This document shows positions 45,667-54,953 of a stretch of DNA of 64,000 nucleotides, piece by piece. Positions within the stretch are counted from its first letter, which is position 1. Each line of letters opens with the position of its first letter. A program made the translations under genes and the position numbers. The stretch comes from Geofilum rhodophaeum (GTDB lineage: Bacteria > Bacteroidota > Bacteroidia > Bacteroidales > Marinilabiliaceae): NCBI RefSeq assembly GCF_002210225.1, contig NZ_MWUJ01000003.1, positions 241,901 to 305,900 of the forward strand, read 5' to 3'. Below the pieces are notes generated by a model. That model was not told the DNA's origin. It made no database searches and saw only the letters and a program-made list of their open reading frames with translations.

Positions 45667-46155
45667 TTATTTGCTCACTTTCAAAAACTCGCCAATAATG
45701 CGCTCCAGCTCTTCCTTTGGCAGCAGGCCACGGGCTCCTGCCGGATCACCATCCATTGGGATAAACAACATGGTAGGATAGGCTGTAACGCCAAAAGCAG
45801 CGGCAAGCTCTCTATTGCGTTCAGCATCTACTTTATAAATCTGAATTTTATCGCCGTACTCCTTTTGCAACTCTACAAGAATGGGAGCCAAACGCTTACA
45901 AGGTCCACACCAGTCGGCATAAAAATCAATAATGGCCGGTCTTTCGCCCTTAAAAGCCCATTCCGTATTGTTTTTGTAATCAAAAACCTGATCTATAAAG
46001 GCGGCATCATCCAGGGCGATAACTTCATGCTGATCAACGGCAACGGGTGCAGCCGTATTGGTCTCGGCTTTAACCTCTGCACGTGTACCGGCAGTACAGG
46101 CTGTCGAATAGACCAAAAAAGCCCCTGCCAAAATAGTGAAAAACAAATACTTCAT
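45667..46155 (-). CDS. Thioredoxin-fold lipoprotein
   Basis: A 162-residue thioredoxin exported to the periplasm. The signal ends in a lipobox (LVYSTAC, Cys near 20) and the active site WCGPC lies near 83 (DFYADWCGPCKRLAPI). Then come the cis-Pro region YPTMLFIPMDGDP and a C-terminal helix. It is close in sequence to the cytoplasmic thioredoxin next to it (WAFKGERPAIIDFYADWCGP versus WKFSGDKPCLIDFYADWCGP), so one probably arose from the other by duplication. Likely co-transcribed with the upstream thioredoxin gene (121 bp). Confidence 0.9.
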   Translation of the reverse strand: MKYLFFTILAGAFLVYSTACTAGTRAEVKAETNTAAPVAVDQHEVIALDDAAFIDQVFDYKNNTEWAFKGERPAIIDFYADWCGPCKRLAPILVELQKEYGDKIQIYKVDAERNRELAAAFGVTAYPTMLFIPMDGDPAGARGLLPKEELERIIGEFLKVSK

Positions 46156-46276
46156 AAAATCTGCTTTAGTCTCTAATTATTCATTCAACGAAATGGAAAA
46201 CCTTTTGTTTGCGCTCCTAAGCACCTTTAACATGCTATTAAGAGCAGACTTGGTTCCAGCCAAAAAAGCACCGCGC

Positions 46277-46636
46277 TTACTTCTCCACCTTCAGCACATC
46301 ACTGATGGCCTTCTCAAAAGTTTCCTTGGGTAAAGCTCCCATAGCCATTTGAGGCTGTCCTTCCATAGGTACAAAAAGGAGGGACGGGATGCTCTGGATA
46401 CCAAAAACAGCAGCCAATTCCTGCTCTTTCTCAGTATCAATCTTAAAAACATCGACCTTGCCCTTGTATTCCTCCGAAAGCTCGTCCAAAATAGGTGCTA
46501 CCATTTTACAAGGCCCACACCAATCGGCATAAAAGTCAATCAAACAAGGCTTGTCGCCCGAAAACTTCCACTCTTTATTGTTGGCGTAATCAAAAACCTT
46601 CTCTTTAAAAGTCTCTGCTGTTAAAAACTCAACCAT
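46277..46636 (-). CDS. trxA: Thioredoxin
   Basis: A 119-residue cytoplasmic thioredoxin. The active site is YADWCGPCKM near 38, the cis-Pro block IPSLLFVPMEG near 82 and the final helix typical. It has its own promoter with both boxes at 46670-46701. It is upstream of the lipoprotein thioredoxin, on the same strand. Confidence 0.93.
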   Translation of the reverse strand: MVEFLTAETFKEKVFDYANNKEWKFSGDKPCLIDFYADWCGPCKMVAPILDELSEEYKGKVDVFKIDTEKEQELAAVFGIQSIPSLLFVPMEGQPQMAMGALPKETFEKAISDVLKVEK

Positions 46637-46669
46637 AATTTCAAATTTTAATGATGATTAATTCTGTGA

Positions 46670-46701
46670 CAAAAATAAAACGAAAAAATTTAATTTCCAA
46701 A
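46670..46701 (-). promoter_or_regulatory. Promoter of trxA
   Basis: On the minus strand TTTG (46698-46701), spacer 20 bp, TATTTTTG (46670-46677). The implied start near 46663 gives a 27-nt leader. Confidence 0.7.
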
Positions 46702-46771
46702 TATCTATATTTGTAAATACTTTGATACAATGACCGTGCCAAAATTTCGCGGCAAAATGGACAAAAAGCAT

Positions 46772-46779
46772 TAAATTTG
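46772..46779 (+). promoter_or_regulatory. -7 box of the CCA-adding enzyme gene
   Basis: TAAATTTG (TAnnTTTG), with an implied start near 46786 and a 33-nt leader. A second match, TATATTTG, lies at 46706-46713. Confidence 0.5.
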
Positions 46780-46818
46780 CCCACCGCTTTCCATCAATAT
46801 ACACAATAACAGGACAGG

Positions 46819-48228
46819 ATGCAAGAACACCTCAACAACCCCGTCTTTAAAATCATCGCAGAAATTGCCGACAAAAATAATCTTTCCGCCTATGTCATAG
46901 GTGGATACGTCAGGGACCTGTTTCTGAAACGCCCCAGTACCGACATCGACATACTGGTAATAGGAAGCGGCATAGAGTTGGCTACAGAAGTGGCTGCTCA
47001 ATTGGGACGTCTGAAGGTTTCGGTTTTCAAATCCTTTGGTACCGCTATGTTTAAATACCGGAACATTGAATACGAATTTGTGGGCGCCCGCAAGGAATCG
47101 TACCAACGCCACAGTCGAAAACCCATTGTGGAGGACGGCAGTCTCGAGGACGATCAAAATCGTCGCGACTTCACCATCAATGCCATGGCCATCAGTCTCA
47201 ACGCCCCGACTTTTGGCCATGTGCTCGATCCCTTCAATGGCCGCGGCGATTTGGAGGAACAATTAATAAGAACGCCTTTGGATCCCCTGATTACTTTCTC
47301 AGATGATCCCCTACGCATGATGCGAGCCATACGTTTTGCCACCCAGCTGCAGTTCCGGATTCACCCAAGCACCTTTGAGGCCATCGGGGCCAATAAAGAA
47401 CGACTGCAGATTGTGTCGATGGAACGTATTGCGGTTGAAATCAATAAGATCATGCTGACCCCCCGTCCCTCCATCGGATTTAAGCTGCTTGAGGCAACGG
47501 GACTGCTCGACCTTATTTTACCGGAGCTCAAGGCGCTCAAGGGGGTGGAAACCATCAACGGCATCTCCCACAAAGACAATTTTTACCACACACTGGAAGT
47601 CCTTGACAACATTTGTGCCACCACCGACGACCTGTGGCTGCGCTATGCTGCCCTTTTGCACGACATTGCTAAACCGCAGACCAAACGGTTTGATCCCAGA
47701 CTGGGGTGGACTTTTCATGCGCACAACCATCTGGGTCAAAAAATGATTCCGGGCATATTCAAACGTATAAAACTTCCCCTGAACGAAAAAATGAAGTATG
47801 TGCAAAAAATGGTTTACCTGCACATGCGCCCCATTTCCCTTATCGAAGAAGAGGTGAGCGATTCGGCTGTAAGACGCTTGCTTTTTGAAGCAGGGGACGA
47901 CATCGATGACTTAATGACCCTGTGCGAGGCCGACATCACCTCTAAAAACAGGGAAAGAGTGGAACGTCACTTACGTAATTTCAAGGTGGTGAGACGAAAG
48001 CTCCGCGAGATTGAAGAAAAAGATCGCGTGCGCAATTTTCAGCCTCCTGTCAGCGGAGAAGAGATTATGGCCACCTTCGGCCTGCCACCCTGTCAGCAAA
48101 TAGGTGTCATAAAGTCGGCCATCAAAGAGGCCATACTGGACGGCATCATTCACAACGATTACGAAGAAGCCAAAAAGTTTATGCTTCAAAAAGGCAGTGA
48201 ACTGGGTCTGCAAGCACAAAAACCATGA
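46819..48228 (+). CDS. CCA tRNA nucleotidyltransferase / poly(A) polymerase family with HD domain
   Basis: A 469-residue class II nucleotidyltransferase. The catalytic motif [20 protein letters not shown] lies near 25-44, and [13 protein letters not shown] near 115 and [16 protein letters not shown] near 157 follow. An HD phosphohydrolase region is seen around 255 ([24 protein letters not shown]). It adds CCA to tRNA 3' ends, needed here because the tRNA-Thr and tmRNA in this window lack encoded CCA. Its stop overlaps the next gene by four bases. Confidence 0.92.
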   Translation: MQEHLNNPVFKIIAEIADKNNLSAYVIGGYVRDLFLKRPSTDIDILVIGSGIELATEVAAQLGRLKVSVFKSFGTAMFKYRNIEYEFVGARKESYQRHSRKPIVEDGSLEDDQNRRDFTINAMAISLNAPTFGHVLDPFNGRGDLEEQLIRTPLDPLITFSDDPLRMMRAIRFATQLQFRIHPSTFEAIGANKERLQIVSMERIAVEINKIMLTPRPSIGFKLLEATGLLDLILPELKALKGVETINGISHKDNFYHTLEVLDNICATTDDLWLRYAALLHDIAKPQTKRFDPRLGWTFHAHNHLGQKMIPGIFKRIKLPLNEKMKYVQKMVYLHMRPISLIEEEVSDSAVRRLLFEAGDDIDDLMTLCEADITSKNRERVERHLRNFKVVRRKLREIEEKDRVRNFQPPVSGEEIMATFGLPPCQQIGVIKSAIKEAILDGIIHNDYEEAKKFMLQKGSELGLQAQKP

Positions 48229-48743
48229 ATCCACTTAACGCCAACCATTTTTTTGCCGGACAGAACTATCCGCAAACCCCTGCCGAAAAGGGCCCGATAA
48301 TAATTGGGGAGGCTTTACGCAACGGGGAAAACATGGGTCAGCTGATACGTCTGGCCGGAAATACCGGCTGCAGCAAAGTTTACCTGATCAGAGGGGCTCA
48401 TCAACCCAAGAACGGAAAAATCACAAGGGTATCTGAAACCGCCGGCAAAACAATCCCCTGGGAATTTATTGATGCAAGTGAATTGATGGAGAAAGTGAGT
48501 TCCCGGTACCAACTTGTTGCTTTGGAAACCAGTCCCGCCTCCACCAACCTATTCATTACCCCCCTGCCAGAGCACATGGCCCTGGTGGTGGGCAACGAAA
48601 GTCACGGCATCAGCCAAGAACTGCTACAACTGTGCCAACTACAGGTGCACATACCTCTCACGGGACCGGTAAAATCACTCAATGTGGCCCAGGCGGCCGG
48701 ACTCTGTCTCTTCGAATGGCTGCGGCAGCACATCCTTGTTTAA
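48225..48743 (+). CDS. SpoU/TrmH-family RNA methyltransferase
   Basis: A 172-residue SPOUT 2'-O-methyltransferase. The trefoil-knot motifs are present: [16 protein letters not shown] near 33 (N/R motif 1), [14 protein letters not shown] near 120 (motif 2) and [20 protein letters not shown] near 145 (motif 3). The target is probably tRNA (TrmL/TrmH-like). It is translationally coupled to the CCA-adding enzyme (ATGA). Its 3' end overlaps the convergent endonuclease gene by 69 bp. Confidence 0.9.
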   Translation: MNPLNANHFFAGQNYPQTPAEKGPIIIGEALRNGENMGQLIRLAGNTGCSKVYLIRGAHQPKNGKITRVSETAGKTIPWEFIDASELMEKVSSRYQLVALETSPASTNLFITPLPEHMALVVGNESHGISQELLQLCQLQVHIPLTGPVKSLNVAQAAGLCLFEWLRQHILV

Positions 48744-49769
48744 TGGCCGGCAAAAGAGCTCAAGACCTACGGGTAAATGATCGCTAAAGCCCCCTTGGTA
48801 GTGCATTCCCTGATAACTACGAAAGGGTTTGCGGCCCCCATATTTCAGATCTTTCTCCAGCAAAAAATCAAAGTCGAACAAACGTACTGAAGAGGGGTCT
48901 AGTTGCAAAGTCCCGTGACCTGCCATTAACGACCTTGAAATAAGAATCTGATCGAACCACTGCCAGGCATACCGATACTTCAACGAACCACTGCCCGACG
49001 GAAGTCTGTCGGCCAAAGACATCAACTGGCCCTCGGAGCCGCTGACTCCCGCACCCAACACCTCAGAAAAAAGAGGTGATCCGGGGGACTCGTTAAAATC
49101 GCCCATCAAAAGCAGCGGTGCATCCTCATTTTTCTCCATCACTTGATCTACAAGCATCCTGGTAACATGAGCTGCCTTTTCACGCTTCTTATGTGTGGCA
49201 GCCACTCCCCCATAACGGGATGGCCAGTGCGCCACAACGACATGAAGGGTATCGCAAGCATCCACTACACCTTTAACATACAACAAATCCCGCGTGGGAC
49301 GTTGTTCCCCTTCCACCATTTCGACGGGAACCGCCTCCGAATGAAGCACCTCAAAACGATCGGCCCGGTAAAGTAAGGCCACATCCATACCACGACTGTC
49401 GGGCGAATCAAAGTGGACAAAGCGGTACTGAAGATTAGCCAGTCCGGTCTCATAGAGCAAGAGCTGCAAAACCCTACTGTTTTCCACCTCACACAATCCG
49501 ACGAGCGCAGGTGGGTTCCAGGCACCCGTTTGCAGAATCACCCGTTGGATGCCTCTTAATTTGTCCATCATCCTCCTGCGGGTCCACCTACGAAGTCCCC
49601 CGGGAGTGAATTCCCTGTCAGGATTCAAGGAATCGACCCGAAAATCAAAGAGATTCTCGACGTTATAAAACACCACACCAAAAGCGCCTTCCTTGGACGC
49701 GTCATTTGCAGCTAAGGCGGGGGAGCAACAATATAAAAGTACAATGAAAAACAAACAACGCATGACCAC
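48675..49769 (-). CDS. Endonuclease/exonuclease/phosphatase family protein
   Basis: A 364-residue EEP-fold protein with a signal peptide (RCLFFIVLLYCCSPALAA). Motifs are FYNVENLFDFR near 35, GLCEVENSRVLQLL near 87 (catalytic Glu), VVAHWPSRYGG near 170, PLLLMGDFNESPGSP near 200 and SDHLPVGLEL near 325 (final Asp-His). So it is a secreted nuclease or phosphatase. Its start overlaps the beta-helix gene stop by one base (TAATG), and its last 69 bp overlap the methyltransferase gene on the other strand. Confidence 0.88.
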   Translation of the reverse strand: MVMRCLFFIVLLYCCSPALAANDASKEGAFGVVFYNVENLFDFRVDSLNPDREFTPGGLRRWTRRRMMDKLRGIQRVILQTGAWNPPALVGLCEVENSRVLQLLLYETGLANLQYRFVHFDSPDSRGMDVALLYRADRFEVLHSEAVPVEMVEGEQRPTRDLLYVKGVVDACDTLHVVVAHWPSRYGGVAATHKKREKAAHVTRMLVDQVMEKNEDAPLLLMGDFNESPGSPLFSEVLGAGVSGSEGQLMSLADRLPSGSGSLKYRYAWQWFDQILISRSLMAGHGTLQLDPSSVRLFDFDFLLEKDLKYGGRKPFRSYQGMHYQGGFSDHLPVGLELFCRPLNKDVLPQPFEETESGRLGHIE

Positions 49770-51223
49770 TACTGCTCTTCTACCCGCTCAACAAAGCCTA
49801 AATCAGGTAAAATGGTCGCATCAATTCTCAGGTTCCCAAAATAATCTTTGGGGAAAAGTCGTGCGCTTTCAAGGCCTCCATGATCCTGAGCAATCGACAA
49901 AGTATCCAGTTGATAATTGTAATCTCCGGGACTCGCAAACAGGGGACTTTCGTTAACAATGACCTCATTAAAGTGTTGAGCATTACGCAACAATTCCGGA
50001 TCTAGCGTTGTCTTAATCAAACTGTGATCAAAGAAATAATTTACCATAGTCTCCTCTGCCGGGTTTCCTGATTTCACCTTTTGTTTAAAATCCAAACCCA
50101 CTTCATTATCATTAACCCCATAAATAATGCAGTTACTAAAAAGTGCCTTCTCTAAATCCACAACATCCTCCTCCCCATCCTCTTCATTCACATAATAATT
50201 CGAAAGCAAGAGGGCAGGCACACCACGATAAGGCCAACGGAAGAAATTTGCAATGGTACAGTGATAAAACTCGTAATTACCCCCCAGAGTTAGTGCCACA
50301 GAGGCACTGCCGCAATCGGCAAAAAGACTGTTCCAGGAAAGAATCGAAGACGATTGGGCAACGAGTCCTTGCTTTGAAATGTGCTCAATCTTGGTGTTGG
50401 ACAGTAAGAGGGGGGCCGCTCCGTCCATTCCCACGGAATCTGCGGTCAAGCCAATGGTTGCGTTCCGAATGTGGGCATAATCTATTTCATGATTGCGACT
50501 ACCTGGCAGAAGAAAAATGCCTCCCCACTGCCCTGGCTGATCGGCATACCATTCCTCCAAACGCGACCCACTAAAAACCACGGGCTTATCCTTGGTCCCC
50601 TGCACCTTGAGGGAAGCCTCATGACTCACCACCAGACTGGCCCCCTTATAAAAATGTAATTGAGCACCAGGATCTATGGTCAACACCGCAGCAGTATCCA
50701 CAACCAACCAGTCGTAAATCAGATAAGGCTTTTCTGCAGTAAAACGCCGGGTACCAACAGTACTTTTCCTAAGCAATACCACATCCTGCCCATAAGCTAC
50801 CAACTTAACGCTTTGAATCCTTTCCTTGGTATAAAACAGAATGGAGTCGGTCACTACAAAGGAAGGATCTGCATTGGATTCGGGATTGATGGTCACCTCT
50901 ACAAAAACGAAAAGACTGTCTCCGCTGCGAAGCGGAACATCACTAACGTCATGTGAAGACACTCCGTTGACATTAATCCTGAAACGAGAATCCTCTCCTC
51001 CGGCCAGACGGATTCCATCTATGGTCATATCGCTTCCATAGGAATTGTAAACCCTTAAATGTCTTGTGGCTGACCCAATAGAAGTAAAAATGGTATCGAA
51101 CATCACAGTATCGGTTGAAAATGCAATACCCTCCATCCCGCCACGGAACATATAATCCCGCTCGCAACCTGCCACCAGGAGCAAAAACAACAAACCCCAC
51201 AAAACTCGCCTAATCAATTGCAT
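49769..51223 (-). CDS. Beta-helix lipoprotein
   Basis: A 484-residue surface or periplasmic lipoprotein. The signal MQLIRRVLWGLLFLLLVAGC ends in a lipobox Cys near 20. The first 130 residues look like an Ig-like or CARDB-type domain; from about 180 on, repeated strands (GAQLHFYKGASLVVSHEASL, WGGIFLLPGSRNHEIDYAHI, ASVALTLGGNYEFYHCTIAN) indicate a right-handed parallel beta helix. No catalytic site for a polysaccharide lyase was identified. It is coupled to the EEP-fold gene. A longer GTG-started frame to 51271 would place the signal peptide inside. Confidence 0.75.
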   Translation of the reverse strand: MQLIRRVLWGLLFLLLVAGCERDYMFRGGMEGIAFSTDTVMFDTIFTSIGSATRHLRVYNSYGSDMTIDGIRLAGGEDSRFRINVNGVSSHDVSDVPLRSGDSLFVFVEVTINPESNADPSFVVTDSILFYTKERIQSVKLVAYGQDVVLLRKSTVGTRRFTAEKPYLIYDWLVVDTAAVLTIDPGAQLHFYKGASLVVSHEASLKVQGTKDKPVVFSGSRLEEWYADQPGQWGGIFLLPGSRNHEIDYAHIRNATIGLTADSVGMDGAAPLLLSNTKIEHISKQGLVAQSSSILSWNSLFADCGSASVALTLGGNYEFYHCTIANFFRWPYRGVPALLLSNYYVNEEDGEEDVVDLEKALFSNCIIYGVNDNEVGLDFKQKVKSGNPAEETMVNYFFDHSLIKTTLDPELLRNAQHFNEVIVNESPLFASPGDYNYQLDTLSIAQDHGGLESARLFPKDYFGNLRIDATILPDLGFVERVEEQ

Positions 51224-51285
51224 ACCATCAATTACAAAAATACCCGGCAGATCCTGCCATTTAAAACACACTACTTATGGATTTA

Positions 51286-51293
51286 CAAAAGTA
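51286..51293 (-). promoter_or_regulatory. -7 box upstream of the beta-helix lipoprotein gene
   Basis: The minus strand reads TACTTTTG, with an implied start near 51279 and a 56-nt leader. A second match, TATTTTTG at 51235-51242, would leave almost no leader and is less likely. Confidence 0.4.
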
Positions 51294-51391
51294 CAACTAT
51301 TTTTTACAAAAATTAACCTTGTTTGAGAAAAATATCACACAAAAAAAACCGGGTCCCTGCCAACGACTGCCTCATTATCTTTCAACTTTAT

Positions 51392-51399
51392 TACATTTG
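51392..51399 (+). promoter_or_regulatory. -7 box of the AI-2E-family transporter gene
   Basis: TACATTTG (TAnnTTTG), with an implied start near 51406 and a 25-nt leader to the ATG at 51431. The open frame upstream of 51431 is therefore untranslated. Confidence 0.45.
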
Positions 51400-51430
51400 C
51401 CCAACTTCATTACCAAACATCAGACCAAAA

Positions 51431-52588
51431 ATGGACGATTTTAAACAATATCACCCTTTTAAAGCCTGGCAGGATGACCGCCCCTTCACTTTTGATCGCT
51501 TCGTACGCCTTTTGCTTTCCATAGCCACTATAGTCGGTATCGTAATGATTATCCGATCAATAAGCAACGTACTGGTGCCCTTCTTTATTGCCTTGCTGCT
51601 GGCCTACCTGACCGACCCTTTGGTGGCCCTGTTCCAAAACCGCCTGCGCATTAAGCACCGGGGACTGGCTGTTTTTTTGACCTTGTTTATATTTCTTGGT
51701 CTTCTGGGCGGAGTTCTTTGGTGGCTCGTCCCTCAATTCCTGAACGAATTAGCCAAACTGGGGAGCCTGGTAAAAATTTACCTTCAAAGTCACAGCTATC
51801 AGGATTTCATCCCGGAAAATGTGGACCTCTGGCTGCGCAATTTCCTGGTCAGCGAACGTGTACAAGACTTACTTAATGCCGAAAACCTGAACCAGGCAGG
51901 AGAAGTTATACTCCTATCTGCAAAATCCGTTTTCAACAATTCCATAAATATCCTGGCAGGTGCAGCGGGACTCTTGCTGATTGTGCTCTATCTCTTTTTC
52001 ATCCTGCTCGACTATAAAAAACTGGAGAGCGGATGGCAGGGCCTCCTGAGCGAAAAGCACCGGCCACTTGCCATCAGCATTTCCGACGACTTAAAAAAGG
52101 CCATGCGGGTATATTTCAGGGCCCAAACCACTATTGCTATAATTGTGGGCATACTCCTTGCCATCGGGTTTTCCCTCATTCAGTTGCCCATGGCGGTAAC
52201 CTTAGGGCTATTTATTGGACTGCTGAATATTGTCCCCTACCTGCAGGTCGTGGGCTTTATTCCGGCACTCTTCCTGGCTTTGCTGAAGGCTATGGAGACC
52301 GACCAAAGTTTTGGTCAGATAGTACTCCTGGTCCTGCTGGTTATGGCGGTGGTTCAAATCATCCAGGAAACCATTCTGATCCCCAAAATAATGGGCAAGG
52401 CCTACAACATGAATCCGGCCATCATATTGTTGTCGCTATCAATTTGGGGAAGTCTGATGGGCGTATTGGGGATGCTTCTGGCCTTGCCGCTGACTACACT
52501 CATTTTTTCCTATTATCGCTTATTGATTTTGGGAGAAAGCAAAATGCCGGTGCTGCAACAAAGCGACGAACAAGAAGACACGCAATAA
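51431..52588 (+). CDS. AI-2E family transporter
   Basis: A 385-residue integral membrane protein with eight or so helices. It starts with ISNVLVPFFIALLLAYLTDP and HRGLAVFLTLFIFLGLLGGV. Later it has VYFRAQTTIAIIVGILLAIG and LLNIVPYLQVVGFIPALFLA near 265, the most conserved block, and NPAIILLSLSIWGSLMGVLG near 330. The family includes TqsA-like exporters and Na+/H+ antiporters; the substrate cannot be inferred. It is convergent with mdh and shares a terminator with it. Confidence 0.85.
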   Translation: MDDFKQYHPFKAWQDDRPFTFDRFVRLLLSIATIVGIVMIIRSISNVLVPFFIALLLAYLTDPLVALFQNRLRIKHRGLAVFLTLFIFLGLLGGVLWWLVPQFLNELAKLGSLVKIYLQSHSYQDFIPENVDLWLRNFLVSERVQDLLNAENLNQAGEVILLSAKSVFNNSINILAGAAGLLLIVLYLFFILLDYKKLESGWQGLLSEKHRPLAISISDDLKKAMRVYFRAQTTIAIIVGILLAIGFSLIQLPMAVTLGLFIGLLNIVPYLQVVGFIPALFLALLKAMETDQSFGQIVLLVLLVMAVVQIIQETILIPKIMGKAYNMNPAIILLSLSIWGSLMGVLGMLLALPLTTLIFSYYRLLILGESKMPVLQQSDEQEDTQ

Positions 52589-52595
52589 TCCAACC

Positions 52596-52624
52596 AAAAG
52601 AGCCCGGCATGCCGGGCTCTTTTA
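52596..52624. terminator. Bidirectional terminator, transporter gene and mdh
   Basis: A perfect 28-bp palindrome (AAAAGAGCCCGGCA / TGCCGGGCTCTTTT, stem at least 12 bp) with an A tract on one side and a T tract on the other, placed between two convergent genes. Confidence 0.9.
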
Positions 52625-52644
52625 AATATCTGCGAAAAGGAAGA

Positions 52645-53577
52645 CTATTTTCCCAGTTTTTCCAATACGTTCATCACTTCAATAACGTGATCCCGGCTGG
52701 TGCGCAACAATGCCATTTCTTCCTCATTCAAATCCAATTCAATCACCTTTTCCACACCATTCTTACCCAAAACAACAGGAACACCCAGGTAGCAATCATC
52801 GATACCATACTCTCCTTCGAGCTTAATACAAACCGGGAAAACCCTCTTCTGGTCACGAATAATGGCTTCAACCATCTGAGCAGCAGCAGAACCGGGAGCG
52901 TACCAGGCTGAAGTGCCCATCAATTTAACCAACTCGCCACCCCCCACTTTGGTACGCTCAATAATGGCGTTCAGCTTGTCGGCGTCTATCAACTCGGTTA
53001 CCGGAATACCTCCTACAGTGGTATAACGAGGCAGAGGAACCATGGTGTCGCCGTGGCCACCCATCAGTACAGCCTGAATATCCTTGGGCGACACATCCAA
53101 TGCCTCTGCCAAAAAGGCACGATAACGAGCGGTATCTAAAATACCGGCCATACCCATGACCTTGGTACGGGGCAACTTGCTGGAGATGTGCGCCTGATAG
53201 GTCATCACATCCAGTGGATTGGATACGACAATAATAATGGCCTCGGGCGAATGAGCCACAATCTGCTCAGTGACCGACTTAACAATTCCGGCATTGGTCT
53301 CAATAAGGTCGTCGCGACTCATGCCAGGCTTACGCGGCAATCCGGAAGTAATGACCACTACATCCGATCCGGCGGTGCGGGCATAATCGTTTGTGACCCC
53401 TACTGTACGGGTGTCGTAAAGGTTGATGGGGGCTTTTTGCCAAATATCCAAAGCTTTTCCCTCAGCAACACCTTCCTTAATGTCCACCAGAATCACTTCA
53501 TTGGCAATTTCGCGGTACGCCAAAACGTCGGCACAAGTGGCACCTACGTTTCCTGCTCCTACAACGGTTACTTTCAT
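52645..53577 (-). CDS. mdh: Malate dehydrogenase
   Basis: NAD-dependent interconversion of malate and oxaloacetate. The 310-residue LDH-like MDH has VTVVGAGNVGATCADVLAYR at the start, the substrate Arg motif TSGLPRKPGMSRDDL near 78, VVSNPLDVMTYQA near 116, and the catalytic His in GGHGDTMVPL near 172. The presence of mdh beside fermentation genes fits a branched, reductive TCA path to succinate, but no other such gene is in the window. Confidence 0.96.
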   Translation of the reverse strand: MKVTVVGAGNVGATCADVLAYREIANEVILVDIKEGVAEGKALDIWQKAPINLYDTRTVGVTNDYARTAGSDVVVITSGLPRKPGMSRDDLIETNAGIVKSVTEQIVAHSPEAIIIVVSNPLDVMTYQAHISSKLPRTKVMGMAGILDTARYRAFLAEALDVSPKDIQAVLMGGHGDTMVPLPRYTTVGGIPVTELIDADKLNAIIERTKVGGGELVKLMGTSAWYAPGSAAAQMVEAIIRDQKRVFPVCIKLEGEYGIDDCYLGVPVVLGKNGVEKVIELDLNEEEMALLRTSRDHVIEVMNVLEKLGK

Positions 53578-53612
53578 CGGTCTATCTTTTAGTTGGTTTT
53601 ATTTGCTTTGCA

Positions 53613-53644
53613 CAAATATAAACAAGTAAGCTGTATTGAAGAAA
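53613..53644 (-). promoter_or_regulatory. Promoter of mdh
   Basis: On the minus strand TATATTTG (53613-53620) with TTTC 20 bp upstream (53641-53644). The implied start near 53606 gives a 29-nt leader. Confidence 0.55.
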
Positions 53645-53672
53645 ATTTTCTTCATTATTTTTTTTCAAGGAT

Positions 53673-54941
53673 TCATTTCGACTCTTCTACCAGGCGAACA
53701 GACAATTTTCGATCGTCGCCGGAGGGATGCAGCAGGATTTTATCTCCCCGTGACAAACCTGCAGCCACCCGATAATACTGATCGTTTTCGCCCGAGGTAA
53801 TAATTTGTTGTTTTACCATGCCCGACAAGCCTTCCCGCTTATACACAAATTGCCCAAGAACCGAATCAGTAAAGACAGCCAATCGAGGAACCATCAAGGC
53901 CTCTTTTTCTGAATCGACCACAATACTGTTGGTAGAAGTCATTCCGGGTAACAACAACTTCCCATTTGGATCCACTTTAATTTCGACCTTAAAGGCACTG
54001 TAAAATTCTCCAGACACTTCCTGACCCACATTGGCCACCCGTGTTACCACTCCACGAAACTCGTCTTCAGGGAAAGCATCAATACGCACCCTTACAGGCA
54101 GACCGGGCCTCACTTTTGAAACATCAATTTCCTTGACTTGAACCACCGACTGCAAGGTCTCCAAATCGGGCAACATGGCAATATGCGGAGACCAACGGTG
54201 CACATGAGAACCTACTCTAATTTTCTCGCCATTCCCGGCACGAGCATAAACTACCAGACCACTGCTGGGAGCAACCACATACAAATCACGCTTCAACTGC
54301 TGAAGCATAGCCATCTGCTCTTCCTGTTCCTTCAAATTATTGATGGCCCGTTCTATAAACATTTCGTGCCTACGCACCATTTGACGATAATTGCGCTGCT
54401 TTTGCTCCAAAGAACGCCGGGCTGTTTCGAGACTGATTTGGGCCTGACGCTGCACGGCCTCAGACTCATATACCGATTGCTCCAGACGAATTTCACGATC
54501 AAGCACCAGATCTCTGGCCTGTCTAATCTCATCACGGGCATCACTAAGCACCAAGGAACTGTCAATCTTGGCATTATCCAGGTTAGTGCGGTACATTTCC
54601 AAGGCATCCTCGGTACTACGAATGCGTTCCTCCACATCGCCTGGGTCCAGGGTGGCCACATAATCACCCTTTTTAACTACCGTGCCCTCGCGCACAATAT
54701 CCGTAATGGCAAGACTTCTTATTCGAACACTCCGATCGGTTAAAACCTCAGGAATCATAATATTGGTCGACTCCAATGCCTCCAATTCCCCGGTACCACT
54801 AACCACAATTTCGAACATCCCTTGCTCCACCCGCACCACATCCGGATCCTTTTCCCGCTCACGGGTGGCCAGCGCATAAACCACCAAGGTCAACACCACC
54901 AACACAACCGGAATTACTAATTGCCAAAGCTTCTTTTTCAT
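53673..54941 (-). CDS. Periplasmic adaptor (HlyD/MacA-like) 2
   Basis: A 422-residue membrane-fusion protein: an N-terminal membrane anchor (LVIPVVLVVLTLVVYALA), then a barrel-sandwich region (TDIVREGTVVKKGDYVATLDPGDVEE near 80), a coiled-coil hairpin (about 105-220), the returning half (KIRVGSHVHRWSPHIAMLPDL near 255) and a beta barrel. It bridges an inner-membrane transporter to TolC. It is clearly paralogous to the adaptor encoded at 57898-59313. It is the last gene of the operon; 12 bp separate it from the tolC-like gene. Confidence 0.88.
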   Translation of the reverse strand: MKKKLWQLVIPVVLVVLTLVVYALATREREKDPDVVRVEQGMFEIVVSGTGELEALESTNIMIPEVLTDRSVRIRSLAITDIVREGTVVKKGDYVATLDPGDVEERIRSTEDALEMYRTNLDNAKIDSSLVLSDARDEIRQARDLVLDREIRLEQSVYESEAVQRQAQISLETARRSLEQKQRNYRQMVRRHEMFIERAINNLKEQEEQMAMLQQLKRDLYVVAPSSGLVVYARAGNGEKIRVGSHVHRWSPHIAMLPDLETLQSVVQVKEIDVSKVRPGLPVRVRIDAFPEDEFRGVVTRVANVGQEVSGEFYSAFKVEIKVDPNGKLLLPGMTSTNSIVVDSEKEALMVPRLAVFTDSVLGQFVYKREGLSGMVKQQIITSGENDQYYRVAAGLSRGDKILLHPSGDDRKLSVRLVEESK

Positions 54942-54953
54942 ATTCCTATCTTC

